From an uncultured Saprospiraceae bacterium (lineage in GTDB: Bacteria; Bacteroidota; Bacteroidia; Chitinophagales; Saprospiraceae): a stretch of DNA of 64,000 bases. Positions 9,801 through 17,795 of this stretch are shown piece by piece (position 1 is the first letter of the stretch; each line of letters begins with the position of its first letter). Location: positions 1 through 64,000 of the forward strand of contig CAJQRD010000050.1 in assembly GCA_905480605.1 (NCBI GenBank), given 5' to 3'. The notes under the pieces were generated by a model. That model was not told the DNA's origin. It worked only from the letters and a program-made list of their open reading frames with translations, and did no database searches. A program made the translations under genes and the position numbers.

Positions 9801-11450
9801 AATTTCTGGAGTCATTGGCATTTGGTCAACATCGATCCAGGTAGAGTCTAAGTTGAAGCAACCATAACTATCTGTTATAGATAAAAAATAATATTGAGAA
9901 TTGTCTAGAATAAATGGTATTGAATCACAGTTACAATCTTGAATTCCGTTTTTTGGAAACCATTCGTATTTTACATCATATTCAGAATTAAAAGTTAGAG
10001 ACCATTGATTTAGTATTCCGCTAAACTGTGCCAATGTATCGTTTATAATTAGGTTGTATATACCGTTTACTGCAGACCCAGTAGTGTTCAGCCATGAATT
10101 AAAATCGCCTTCTGGGAGATATTCACCCGTATAAGTTGGATTCGATAAATCCATCTCTCCAAGCATCGAATTCCCATTGTTTATATTAGTAGCTGCATTG
10201 ACATTGAAGCAGGTTTTTACAAAAGTGTCAATTTGTATGTCATTGTCTGGCCTGTTGCCATTTGCTGTTGATAGTTCTAACCGTTCACCACTTGGTGCTT
10301 CCAAATAAATATTAAGATCATTAAGCCTCGTGTGTATTAAATTTTCAATACAGATATTGGCAATGAGTTCAGGACTTAATTCTTCAATTAATAATCCAGA
10401 AACAGTTATTGGTGAAATTACTTCATTTTTATTTGAAATGGCAAATGATTGTGAGTTTGCAAATGTTCTAGTACCGGAATCTGGTAAATTTCCAAGAGTA
10501 GACTTGATAACATCACCTTCACCAAAGCAAACAGCTATGGTGTCTGGCATTATGAGATTACTTAAACTGTTCTCAGTTATTGGAATGATAATGGTATCTA
10601 CTTTGCAAATATCTGTAGTGACTTCTAAATATAAAAACTCAGTATTTTCAGCAATCACATCTGGTAAAGCAATCAATGGAAGCGATATGCTCGTTTCTCC
10701 AGAAGGAATAGATATTACGCTGGGAATGTTTTCAAAATCTAATCCAGGTAATGCAATGTTAGGTAAACTTAAATCGTCAAGAGCCCGCAATTCAATTTGA
10801 AAGCCATTATTTCTGGTTCCTATGAGTGAAAACTCAATACTACCAGGTTGACACCCCTCAGATATTGCTCCATTCAGACCAAGACTATTATTGGATATGG
10901 TAAGTGTGCTCGTTTTAAAGCTTTTTTCTTCTAAAAAAACAGCAGAATCAAATGTGGCATCTTTGCCATCACCAAGAACTATTTTAATGGTGTATTCTTG
11001 ACAAGGCGTAACTACAGCTTCTGCTATAAATACATCAAGGTATCCATTGTAGATTGGTGCTGAATTTGGATCAGTTTCATTGAAGTATTGATCATTACTT
11101 AAGATACAACCACTGCCAATTGTATCTGATTGTATTGATTCACCACCATTTACAGTATTAATGGATACTGGGGTATTTAAAAATTGATTTGAAGAATTTG
11201 CATCTGGAATAAGGGCGATGTTCTCGTTGTCGTATTGACCTCCATTTGGATTAGGGCCTTTGATGAAAAAACCAAAAGCATCATTGGTGATTCCACAAAC
11301 TGCTTTTGGATATTCATCAGAGGCAAAAACATATTTAAACCTAAGTGTATCAGAGTTGGGAATAAAGGATATCTCATACTTTATGACATCCGTGATATTT
11401 ATGCCTGCTAATTCTTCTAAATCGTCGTCTGTAGCATTGGCCATAGGCAC
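6867..11450 (-). CDS. Giant T9SS adhesin: choice-of-anchor L, P-domain, SprB repeats, CHU_C tail (frameshifted, lacks its N-terminus)
   Basis: 1527 readable residues of a gene that really starts at 11743. In order: the rest of a choice-of-anchor-L-type domain (~1-180, with YEISFIPNSDTLRFKYVFASDEYP and NDAFGFFIKGP), a proprotein-convertase P-type beta-sandwich (~305-490), a fibronectin-III-like module (~550-640), about ten SprB-type Cys-containing repeats (~650-1340, each with a Y.W..G core and G.Y.V.VTD..GC), a PKD-like segment, and a gliding-motility-associated C-terminal domain (TIFTPNNDNINDRLNV ... RWGDVIYE ... GTYTWTAEY) that directs secretion by T9SS. It is a probable surface adhesin or gliding filament, co-transcribed with the following PorP/SprF gene. 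As written, the N-terminus carrying the signal peptide is in another frame, so the product would not be exported. Confidence 0.85.
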   Translation of the reverse strand: MPMANATDDDLEELAGINITDVIKYEISFIPNSDTLRFKYVFASDEYPKAVCGITNDAFGFFIKGPNPNGGQYDNENIALIPDANSSNQFLNTPVSINTVNGGESIQSDTIGSGCILSNDQYFNETDPNSAPIYNGYLDVFIAEAVVTPCQEYTIKIVLGDGKDATFDSAVFLEEKSFKTSTLTISNNSLGLNGAISEGCQPGSIEFSLIGTRNNGFQIELRALDDLSLPNIALPGLDFENIPSVISIPSGETSISLPLIALPDVIAENTEFLYLEVTTDICKVDTIIIPITENSLSNLIMPDTIAVCFGEGDVIKSTLGNLPDSGTRTFANSQSFAISNKNEVISPITVSGLLIEELSPELIANICIENLIHTRLNDLNIYLEAPSGERLELSTANGNRPDNDIQIDTFVKTCFNVNAATNINNGNSMLGEMDLSNPTYTGEYLPEGDFNSWLNTTGSAVNGIYNLIINDTLAQFSGILNQWSLTFNSEYDVKYEWFPKNGIQDCNCDSIPFILDNSQYYFLSITDSYGCFNLDSTWIDVDQMPMTPEIINCEAISTSTLVFSWIPTSDSPEYQIRINDASIWISTNANTTQLLNGYEVTSFMNREFTISGLTPEEEITVTFRAINENGCASLNETITCKSLPCTGSVPIINDIIIEQPLCDEMNEVPVQIIASDPDQPLTYRINLNGAYTIENNTGFFTNLPQGTWVVRVIDSQGCATLDTIKINDPLPITVIANLERISCHDADDGFIEINAFGVFPPFNYQWNDGPTDNVRSDLEDGNYTVIVTDQQGCTNSAVFILDKPDEIVYAYVQLDTINCLQTNFGVATLNIQGGWILYTIQWSDATIGNTVNNQVPGTEYFTITDAQGCTVSDSSLIIQNTTFDVNSQSSQILCFTDSVGMATITATNGSAPYTYLWDNGESTATATMLHAGINIVTVTDNQGCEVTHSVEIESPQKIEIEFIPTSPSCIGESDGSLTIEINGGIGAPYDITWFNNEKGNTVVNLITGIYCVTVTDNTLCEEVSCYDLPNIQRIFTNSTIASVECLGDCNGSINLSSFGGSGNFNYAWSGPDNFSSLDQNINSLCPGSYSVTISEVSNPTCFEVFGYVVNVENDLEAFIQTNRFISCYGGVDGILLAVPTGGVPGYTYEWSSNVATTNENSASNLSAGIYNLTITDANGCQNYATDILTQLDSLALSFNNKDITCYGDSTGVASVQINGGTSPYTTAWENGDSDIVINNIPAGNYSVTITDRLGCTTIDKTLVNEPNDSIFILPEIETVTCFEGKDGLIRIFTENTIEPVSYILDNTNFKFDRTFVGLSSGFYTIYIIDANGCTQELEIFLDESPPLELDLGKDIVVFFGEEANLNLVVQNNTGDLSYEWESPNENIFFSCQDCPNPIVSNITTSFTAVVKVTDENGCTGRQVINVFVDQEDQIDVPTIFTPNNDNINDRLNVFGSPDLRVSVFKVYSRWGDVIYEENDFTPNNSFNGWDGIINGSPAPEGTYTWTAEYILENDNRAFKSGQTFLKL

Positions 11451-11485
11451 ATTAAAATCTGCAATTATTTCTGCATTTGATGGAA

Positions 11486-11743
11486 TTACATCAACATTTC
11501 CAGTCGAAATTCGAATCCTCTTTCTATTCCAATGGTTGATTTGCCGTTTTCAAATACGCCTAAGGACGTCTCCACACCATCAAAACTTATATTTGTGATT
11601 AGAACACCTTCTCCCAAAAAGACTTCCTCAATTATTTTTTGAGGTGTAAAGTCTTGATTATCAACAGGAATTATGTTGATTTGTCCAATTGCGAACAATG
11701 GAAGAAAAGATAATATGAGTGTAAATAACCTCTTAAAAATCAA
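11486..11743 (-). pseudogene. N-terminal fragment of the giant T9SS adhesin (signal peptide and start of anchor-L domain)
   Basis: 85 codons: signal peptide (~1-20, ending FAIGQ), then the FTPQKIIEEVFLGEGVLITNISF opening of choice-of-anchor L proteins, and STIGIERGFEF, after which the normal sequence would be a Ser-Thr-Gly-Asn type stretch. Here the frame leaves the family and stops. One frame over, TGNVDVIPSNAE continues the expected domain and runs without interruption into the 6867-11450 frame. Adding a single T to the TTT run on the minus strand (11507-11509 region) restores one 1,625-residue protein. Confidence 0.85.
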
Positions 11744-11954
11744 TATGCTATGTATATCTTTTAATTATAATGTTATAAAGGTACAATTGATTTTAAAAAA
11801 TAGTTGTTAAACTTCCAATGAATTCTGTCGTATTCATATCGATGTTTATCTATAATTTGGTGAAATAGAGCAATTTCTCGCTATTTTTATTAAAATAATA
11901 CGTTATTTCATGCTCTCTAACAATGAAAGGCTTGAATTTTGCTAAATATCTCAT

Positions 11955-13712
11955 ATGAAACAATTTTTTAATTTTTTATTTGCTTCTTGTCTAGGTACAA
12001 TGCTTGCAATTGGTAGTTTGTTTTTTCTATTTTTTGTAATTGGGACCAGCATGTCATCAACTGATACTTCTATTAAAAAAGGAAGCGTCTTGATATTAGA
12101 ACTGGATAGTCAAATACCTGAAAAAACAGACAATGTTCAAAAGCAACAATTTGATTTGGAACCTAAGAGGGCAATTGGAGTACATCGAATTAAGGATTTG
12201 ATAAACAAAGCCAAGACAGATCCAAATATTGAGGGTATTGTATACAAGCCAACTTTGTCAGCTCCAGGAGGAATGGTTAAGCATTCAATAATTCGTGAAG
12301 CTTTGCAATCATTTAAAGATTCTACGGATAAGTTTTTATATACATATGCGGATTTTTTTACAAACAGTACGTATTTGATGGCTTCGCCTTCTGATTCTAT
12401 TTTTGTAAATCCTAACGGGATGTTAGAAATCAAAGGTTATGCTGCAATGATTCCATTCTTTAAAGATATGTTGGATCGTATAGGAATTAAAATGAATGTT
12501 TTTTATGCAGGTAACTTCAAGAGTGCTACTGAGCCTTTCAGAAGAAATGATATGAGTCCTGCGAGTAAAAAGCAGACTAGAGAATATTTAAATGAAAACT
12601 TCAACCTATATCTTGAAGAAGTTTCCGAAGCAAGAGGAATTTCCAAGGCTGATATAAGATCATTTGTTGATGAATTTAATTTTGAAAATATTGATAAAGC
12701 TATTGATCTAAATATCATTGATAAAAAAGCATATTGGTATGAAGTGGAAGATGGTATTCGTGCAAAATTAAATATCAAAAAAGGCAAGAAAGTAAATTAT
12801 GTGGATTTAGCTGATTATGATTCCAAAACTGTCATTAAAAAGCGAAAATCTAAAAACAGAGTGGCTATAATTTATGCTGAAGGAGATATTCTTTATGATT
12901 CGGATAATCGTGGTGTTGTAAGTGAAGTTAAGTATCATGAAATCTTTGATAAAATCAGAAATGACAGCAAAATAAAAGCTGTAGTACTGCGAGTCAATTC
13001 ACCAGGCGGTAGTGCGTTTTCTTCTGATGTTATTTGGAGGGAGATGGAGGAACTACAGTCTAAAGGCATTCCTGTAATTGCTTCCTTTGGTGATTATGCA
13101 GCTTCTGGAGGTTATTATATTGCTGCTGGTGCTGATGCTATTGTTTCTCATCCAAAAACATTGACAGGATCTATCGGTGTATTTTCAATATTGCCAAATG
13201 TGACAGAATTGTTTGAAGAAAAAATGGGAATTCATTTTGATACTATTAAAACAAGTCCACATGCTATTTCATTGACTCCATTTTATGATGTCAGTGAAAA
13301 AGAATCTTCAACTTTGCAAGGATGGACAGACAGGCTATATCAAAAGTTTTTATCAAGAGTTGCTGACGGAAGGGGAATGAGTGTTGAAGAAGTTCATGAA
13401 GTAGCTCAAGGACGTGTTTGGACTGGAGCAAGTGCCTTGAAGAATGGGTTGGTTGATGAACTTGGTGGTTTGGATCGTGCAATAGAGATAGCCGTTGAAA
13501 AAGCTGATTTGGGCAATGATTATAAATTAATTAGCTTTCCAGTCATTAAAAAAGATGTCTTTGAACAATTGTTGATGGATCTTCAAAAAACCAGCACAGC
13601 GAAATTACGTGTACCATCTCTTGAAACCCAAATCATGGATAAAATAAATGGTTTGAAACCTTATATGCGATATAAAGAACCATTGGCACGATTGCCTTTT
13701 AGTGTTCAATAA
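11955..13712 (+). CDS. sppA: Signal peptide peptidase SppA, long (67K) type
   Basis: A membrane-bound serine protease of family S49 that digests cleaved signal peptides. 585 residues with two homologous S49 halves, matching the E. coli long form. Residues ~8-32 form an N-terminal membrane anchor. The general-base Lys is Lys189 in NFKSATEPF, and the nucleophile is Ser384 in DYAASGGYYIAA. SPGGSAFSSD and the LTGSIGVF block are also conserved. The start ATG is well placed before the anchor. Single-gene unit, divergent from the adhesin operon and closed by a strong terminator. Confidence 0.95.
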   Translation: MKQFFNFLFASCLGTMLAIGSLFFLFFVIGTSMSSTDTSIKKGSVLILELDSQIPEKTDNVQKQQFDLEPKRAIGVHRIKDLINKAKTDPNIEGIVYKPTLSAPGGMVKHSIIREALQSFKDSTDKFLYTYADFFTNSTYLMASPSDSIFVNPNGMLEIKGYAAMIPFFKDMLDRIGIKMNVFYAGNFKSATEPFRRNDMSPASKKQTREYLNENFNLYLEEVSEARGISKADIRSFVDEFNFENIDKAIDLNIIDKKAYWYEVEDGIRAKLNIKKGKKVNYVDLADYDSKTVIKKRKSKNRVAIIYAEGDILYDSDNRGVVSEVKYHEIFDKIRNDSKIKAVVLRVNSPGGSAFSSDVIWREMEELQSKGIPVIASFGDYAASGGYYIAAGADAIVSHPKTLTGSIGVFSILPNVTELFEEKMGIHFDTIKTSPHAISLTPFYDVSEKESSTLQGWTDRLYQKFLSRVADGRGMSVEEVHEVAQGRVWTGASALKNGLVDELGGLDRAIEIAVEKADLGNDYKLISFPVIKKDVFEQLLMDLQKTSTAKLRVPSLETQIMDKINGLKPYMRYKEPLARLPFSVQ

Positions 13713-13732
13713 ATATATGGTTCTAATTTATA

Positions 13733-13768
13733 AAAAAAGTCCTTTGAGAATATTCAAAGGACTTTTTT
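13733..13768 (+). terminator. Strong Rho-independent terminator of sppA
   Basis: A perfect 15-bp stem (13733-13747 with 13754-13768), 6-base loop, A run on the left and T6 on the right, beginning 20 bases after the sppA stop. Confidence 0.9.
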
Positions 13769-14413
13769 AAAGGATATTAAGGAGTAAAGATATATGCCTC
13801 TGAGCTTTGCTTATTTCAACAATAAAAAGCGAACAACCATATACAAAATTCTAATATTTTATAATTAACCAAAGACTGGTATTAAAGTAAAAAGGGAGTA
13901 TTTAATTTTCCTGAGTAAACAAAACGATTACCTCGACTTTTAGTGATAAGGTTTATAAACGGGGTAAAATTCATCGTTTATATTTTTAAAAGTAGTTCAT
14001 CTTGCTGCTGCCAACTGATAGCTATCGGTTGTTCAGTCGGGAGATTTAATTACCAATACACACCAGCTTTAGCTGTTTATTCATTTGAAGCACTACCATC
14101 CTTTACTCTTTAACAAAAAGATTATTCACTCATGGTTTCTTTGAGGAAGCTGGATCGCAGCAAATATAGAGCTGAGTAAAGTGATAAGTTCAAAACGACA
14201 TTACTACTGATAACTATCGGTATTAAGGTTATTTTGCATACTTTATAGAAATGAAAAAGTATGAGATGAAATAAAAATAGTATTGCTGAATATCCCTAAT
14301 TGTAACGGAGTGTCAAGGATAGGAATCTACCTAAAGTTCAATTGTTGTTCTAACCCTCTTATAAGACAAACGCATTAAGATATACACCTTATGCCAATCA
14401 GGAATTTTTCATG
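13769..14413. other. Gene-free stretch with two copies of a palindrome-like motif
   Basis: 645 bases without a credible coding frame or coding-like composition. An imperfect palindrome centred on GATAGCTATC lies at 14013-14030, and a related single-base variant (CTGATAACTATCGGT) at 14207-14221, about 190 bases away. Such palindromes may be remnants of dispersed intergenic repeats. No tRNA, terminator-bound small RNA or IS end was recognised. Confidence 0.4.
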
Positions 14414-15529
14414 CTATTGGTAAACCCTTACATAATCTATTTCCATTGTACTCTGATTGAAATTAGGATCAATATTAAACCAATCGGCACCCATTGCGAC
14501 ATTTAACAGAATGAATTGGTTTTGATAAAATGGCCAATTCTCATTTGTTTTTGCAGGTGGGTTATAAGAATATATAAGCTGGTTGTCTACATTAAATCTG
14601 ATGGCCTCTGATGTCCAATCAATTGAGTATATGTGAAAAGCGGAGTCATAATCATTGATTGCTTTTTCTCCTATTTTTGCCTCTTCACAATTAGTTACCC
14701 CTGAACAAGCCATGGTATGAATGGCACCTGAAACTTTTGTTGGTATGTGTCCCCAATGTTCCATGATATCAATTTCTCCACAGGCAGGCCACCCGACAGA
14801 TGTAATATTAGATCCCAATGTCCAGATGGCTGGCCAGGTGCCCACACCTTTTGGCAACTTAGCTCTTACGTCAATCCTACCATAAGTAAATTCGAACTTT
14901 GAATTTAATCTTGCTGAGGTATAACTTTTGGTCGAACCGGCGAACGAATATTGCTCTTTTTTAGCTACTATTTTTAATGTTCCATCTGAGACATATGCAT
15001 TATCTAATCTATCTGTGTAATGTTGTTTTTCACCATTCCACCAACTTCCATTATTTGGAGGATTGGTTTCTAATGCCCATTTTTGAGAATCAACTGGACC
15101 ATCAATTTCAAACTCATCTGCAAATAATAAAGTACGTGTCGCACTCTCGTGAAAGACTTGAACAAATTGTGTTTTGTTAATAGATTCTCCTGAACTAGAA
15201 TACGCAAATACCAAAACAGAATAATTATTGATCCCTTGCTTATTAAAAGTATAATCCATCTTCCCGTCAGAACTTTCTAGTAGATCTCCACCGTCAAAGC
15301 TGTAGGCATAGCGGACAGCGTTTTTAGCAGTTGTCATACATAATATATGACCTGTACCGTCACCATGAGGGTTATTTTCGTCGGCGCCTTGAATAGATAT
15401 GGATAAATTGATATCAGAAGGAACTGACATATCATCTGCTCCACAGGAAAATGCCAAAAGGGAAAGAACAACTAGTCCAACATATATGGGAATAGTTTTT
15501 ATGATTAAAGCTTTCAATTTTATTTTCAT
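14414..15529 (-). CDS. GH16 beta-glucanase lipoprotein (laminarinase-like)
   Basis: An endo-acting retaining glycoside hydrolase cleaving beta-1,3 or beta-1,3/1,4 glucan. 371 residues. The N-terminus is a signal with a lipobox-like LAFSC, so the mature enzyme is probably a lipoprotein. Residues ~40-125 are a PKD/Ig-like linker domain, followed by the GH16 jelly roll from ~135 (LLFADEFE) to the end (MEIDYVRVYQ). The catalytic motif EIDIME is at residues 252-257, with Glu252 as nucleophile and Glu257 as acid/base. It ends the PUL on the same strand as susC/susD but behind a terminator, so its level may be set separately. Laminarin is the likely substrate by family and locus type; the exact specificity is inferred. 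Confidence 0.92.
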   Translation of the reverse strand: MKIKLKALIIKTIPIYVGLVVLSLLAFSCGADDMSVPSDINLSISIQGADENNPHGDGTGHILCMTTAKNAVRYAYSFDGGDLLESSDGKMDYTFNKQGINNYSVLVFAYSSSGESINKTQFVQVFHESATRTLLFADEFEIDGPVDSQKWALETNPPNNGSWWNGEKQHYTDRLDNAYVSDGTLKIVAKKEQYSFAGSTKSYTSARLNSKFEFTYGRIDVRAKLPKGVGTWPAIWTLGSNITSVGWPACGEIDIMEHWGHIPTKVSGAIHTMACSGVTNCEEAKIGEKAINDYDSAFHIYSIDWTSEAIRFNVDNQLIYSYNPPAKTNENWPFYQNQFILLNVAMGADWFNIDPNFNQSTMEIDYVRVYQ

Positions 15530-15597
15530 AATAGAGCTGAGATATTTTAATTAATGAACCTTGTTAATCTTAAAGAATCTTTGTGTGAATTAGTTCA

Positions 15598-15642
15598 TAA
15601 AAAATCCCCTTCTTTTTTAATTTCTCTAACGAAGGGGATTTT
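15598..15642 (-). terminator. Terminator between the glycan-binding lipoprotein and the GH16 gene
   Basis: A perfect 12-bp G/C-containing stem (15601-15612 with 15631-15642) with an 18-base loop. Read on the minus strand it ends in a T6 tract. It sits 16 bases after the stop of the upstream gene and ~70 bases before the GH16 start, so it could end or attenuate the susCD transcript. Confidence 0.75.
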
Positions 15643-15657
15643 CTGATTTTTATTAAA

Positions 15658-17745
15658 TCAATTATAGAAATAGATATTATCTAAATAAATGGTACCATCG
15701 CCATCAAACTTCATTTGAATAACATCCATTAAATCGACCACACTTGAAAATTCTGATAAAGGAATTTCAACACTGATCCATTGTCCAGAGGTTACTGTAA
15801 AAGCATGAGGCGTTTCTGCAGGACCAGAACTTATTAAGAAACCGTTAAAGCCTGTAGAATTAGCCGTCCAATAGTCAACATGGAGAAAAGACATACCAGA
15901 AACATCCAATGGCGATGCAAACATGGTTCCTTGATAATTTAGGTTTTCATACTTTAATGTATTATTTCCAGCAATATCAACTTCTGTGACGACCGTCGCC
16001 TGTCCCCAATTGGGATTGAAGTCTGTTCCAGCAACATTCGTATATGCATCGCTAAATACAGAAATAACATCCCCCGCAGCAGCCGTTGGCGCAGGTGCCG
16101 CCATTAATGGTTCTGTTTGTTGTGCTATGTAGAAATATATATTATCCAAGTAAATGGTTCCGTCACCATCAAATTTCATTTGGATGACGTCCATAAGATC
16201 GACCACATTTGAAAATTCTGATAAAGGAATATCAACACTGACCCATTGTTCGGTAGTTAGAGCAAATGCATGCCCCGTTTCTGCAGGACCAGAACTTATA
16301 AGGAAACCGTTAAAGCCTGTAGAATTAGCTGTCCAATAGTCAACATGTAGAAAAGTCATTCCGGTAACATCCAGTGGCGATCCAAACATGGTTCCCTGAT
16401 AATTTAGGTTTTCATACTTTAATGCATTATTCCCTGCAATATCGACTTCTGTTACAACTGTCGCTTGTCCCCAATTAGGATTAAAGTCTGTACCACCAAC
16501 ATTCATGTATGCATCACTAAATATTGAAATGACATCAGTCTCTGGAACTGTTGGTGCTGGAGCTGAAATCGTTGGACCAGTGATTTCAGATTGCCCCATA
16601 TGGAAATAAATATTATCCAAATAAATGGTTCCAGTACCGTCAAATTTCATTTGGATAATATCCATGAGATCGACCACACTTGAAAATTCTGATAATGGAA
16701 TATCAACACTGACCCATTCTTCGGTAGTTAGAGCAAAAGCATGGGGTGTCTCAACTGGTCCAGAGCTTATGAGGGATGCATTAAATCCTGTAGAATTGGC
16801 AGTCCAATAATCAACATGTAAAAATGACATTCCAGAAACATCCAATGGTGATCCAAACATGGTTCCCTGATAATTTAGGTTCTCATACTTTAAAGTATTA
16901 TCTCCAGCAATATCAACTTCTGTGACAACTGTCGCTTGCCCCCAATCAGGGTTAAAATCTGTGTCTGCAACATTCATGTATATATCGCTAAATACTGAAA
17001 TAACATCCGATTCTGGTAAAGTTGGAATTGGTGCAGAGGTAGTGGGTTCATCACTCGGAGCAACGATTATCATGCATCCATCATCCAATATTATATCATC
17101 AAAATAATGAATGGTTTCTGAATCTTTAGGACCCTGAAAATCAAAAAACAAAACAAACCGATCAAATTTGCCACTGTCATTTGAAGAAAAAGGAAAACAA
17201 AGTTCTTCCCAGGCATTGGCCGTGGTCGTCATCAAGGATGTTTCTGCACTTATAGAGCCATCTGCACTGTCTTCCAATTTTAAATTCACGACTTGGCCAG
17301 CAGCTGGAGAATAAACTTTGACTTTAACCCCAGGGAATGTTGAAAAATCTACTTTTGTTGATAAGTCAAAGAAAAAGCCCGCCCAAGGTTCTACACCTGC
17401 AGTTTGTGTTACCTTGACTGCTTTGTCAGAAATATTAATTCCTCCTGATGCTGGATTATCAGCATACTCAATAATGATTGCACCATCTTTTTCTCCAAAA
17501 AATAAATATTCTGGACCTGCACATTCAAAATCTATGGCTTCAACTCCACCCAATTCAGGTGTAACAGTCAAAAAGACGCACATTCCTGTGGTGTCAGGTA
17601 CTGGCGGCACATAGGCAGAAGGAGGAGGAATATCATCCTCTTTACTACAGGAGGATACAAGAAAAATTGTGATGCTGAAAAGCACCAACATTAGAATAAC
17701 AGGTATTCTGCTTCTTTTTTCAGAATATATATTGTTTTTTTTCAT
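15658..17745 (-). CDS. Surface glycan-binding-like lipoprotein with three near-identical beta-sandwich domains
   Basis: 695 residues: signal peptide with lipobox VSSC followed by an acidic SKEDD stretch, which in Bacteroidota fits surface export of lipoproteins. Residues ~60-220 form a first carbohydrate-binding-module-like beta-sandwich (EAIDFECAGPEYLFFG ... YFDDIILDDG). Three ~155-residue repeats follow, beginning near residues 232, 393 and 551, each running from DVIS(V/I)FSD through WGQATVVTEVDIAGN, LDV(S/T)GM(S/T)FLHVDYWTAN and TIYLDNIYF. The DYWTAN and LDNI(Y) patterns resemble CBM-type folds. The position directly after susD is the classic one for a surface glycan-binding protein (SusE/SusF/SGBP). 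I do not recognise a named family for the repeat. It probably captures beta-glucan for the SusCD transporter. Confidence 0.75.
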   Translation of the reverse strand: MKKNNIYSEKRSRIPVILMLVLFSITIFLVSSCSKEDDIPPPSAYVPPVPDTTGMCVFLTVTPELGGVEAIDFECAGPEYLFFGEKDGAIIIEYADNPASGGINISDKAVKVTQTAGVEPWAGFFFDLSTKVDFSTFPGVKVKVYSPAAGQVVNLKLEDSADGSISAETSLMTTTANAWEELCFPFSSNDSGKFDRFVLFFDFQGPKDSETIHYFDDIILDDGCMIIVAPSDEPTTSAPIPTLPESDVISVFSDIYMNVADTDFNPDWGQATVVTEVDIAGDNTLKYENLNYQGTMFGSPLDVSGMSFLHVDYWTANSTGFNASLISSGPVETPHAFALTTEEWVSVDIPLSEFSSVVDLMDIIQMKFDGTGTIYLDNIYFHMGQSEITGPTISAPAPTVPETDVISIFSDAYMNVGGTDFNPNWGQATVVTEVDIAGNNALKYENLNYQGTMFGSPLDVTGMTFLHVDYWTANSTGFNGFLISSGPAETGHAFALTTEQWVSVDIPLSEFSNVVDLMDVIQMKFDGDGTIYLDNIYFYIAQQTEPLMAAPAPTAAAGDVISVFSDAYTNVAGTDFNPNWGQATVVTEVDIAGNNTLKYENLNYQGTMFASPLDVSGMSFLHVDYWTANSTGFNGFLISSGPAETPHAFTVTSGQWISVEIPLSEFSSVVDLMDVIQMKFDGDGTIYLDNIYFYN
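15664..17012 (-). repeat. Three tandem ~470-bp coding repeats within the glycan-binding lipoprotein gene
   Basis: Approximate units on the plus strand are 15664-16078, 16129-16541 and 16602-17012, joined by short, more variable linkers. Long stretches are identical or differ at synonymous sites, which points to fairly recent duplication or ongoing gene conversion. Confidence 0.85.
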
Positions 17746-17795
17746 CTTCTAAATTTTATGATATATTTTTTATATTTTTCACCTCAAAACAACCC

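Noticed and set aside
9514-11598. Several plus-strand reading frames of 70-156 codons opposite the giant adhesin
   Set aside because: They are antisense shadows of a strongly supported minus-strand gene with clear domains; no family match or own signals.
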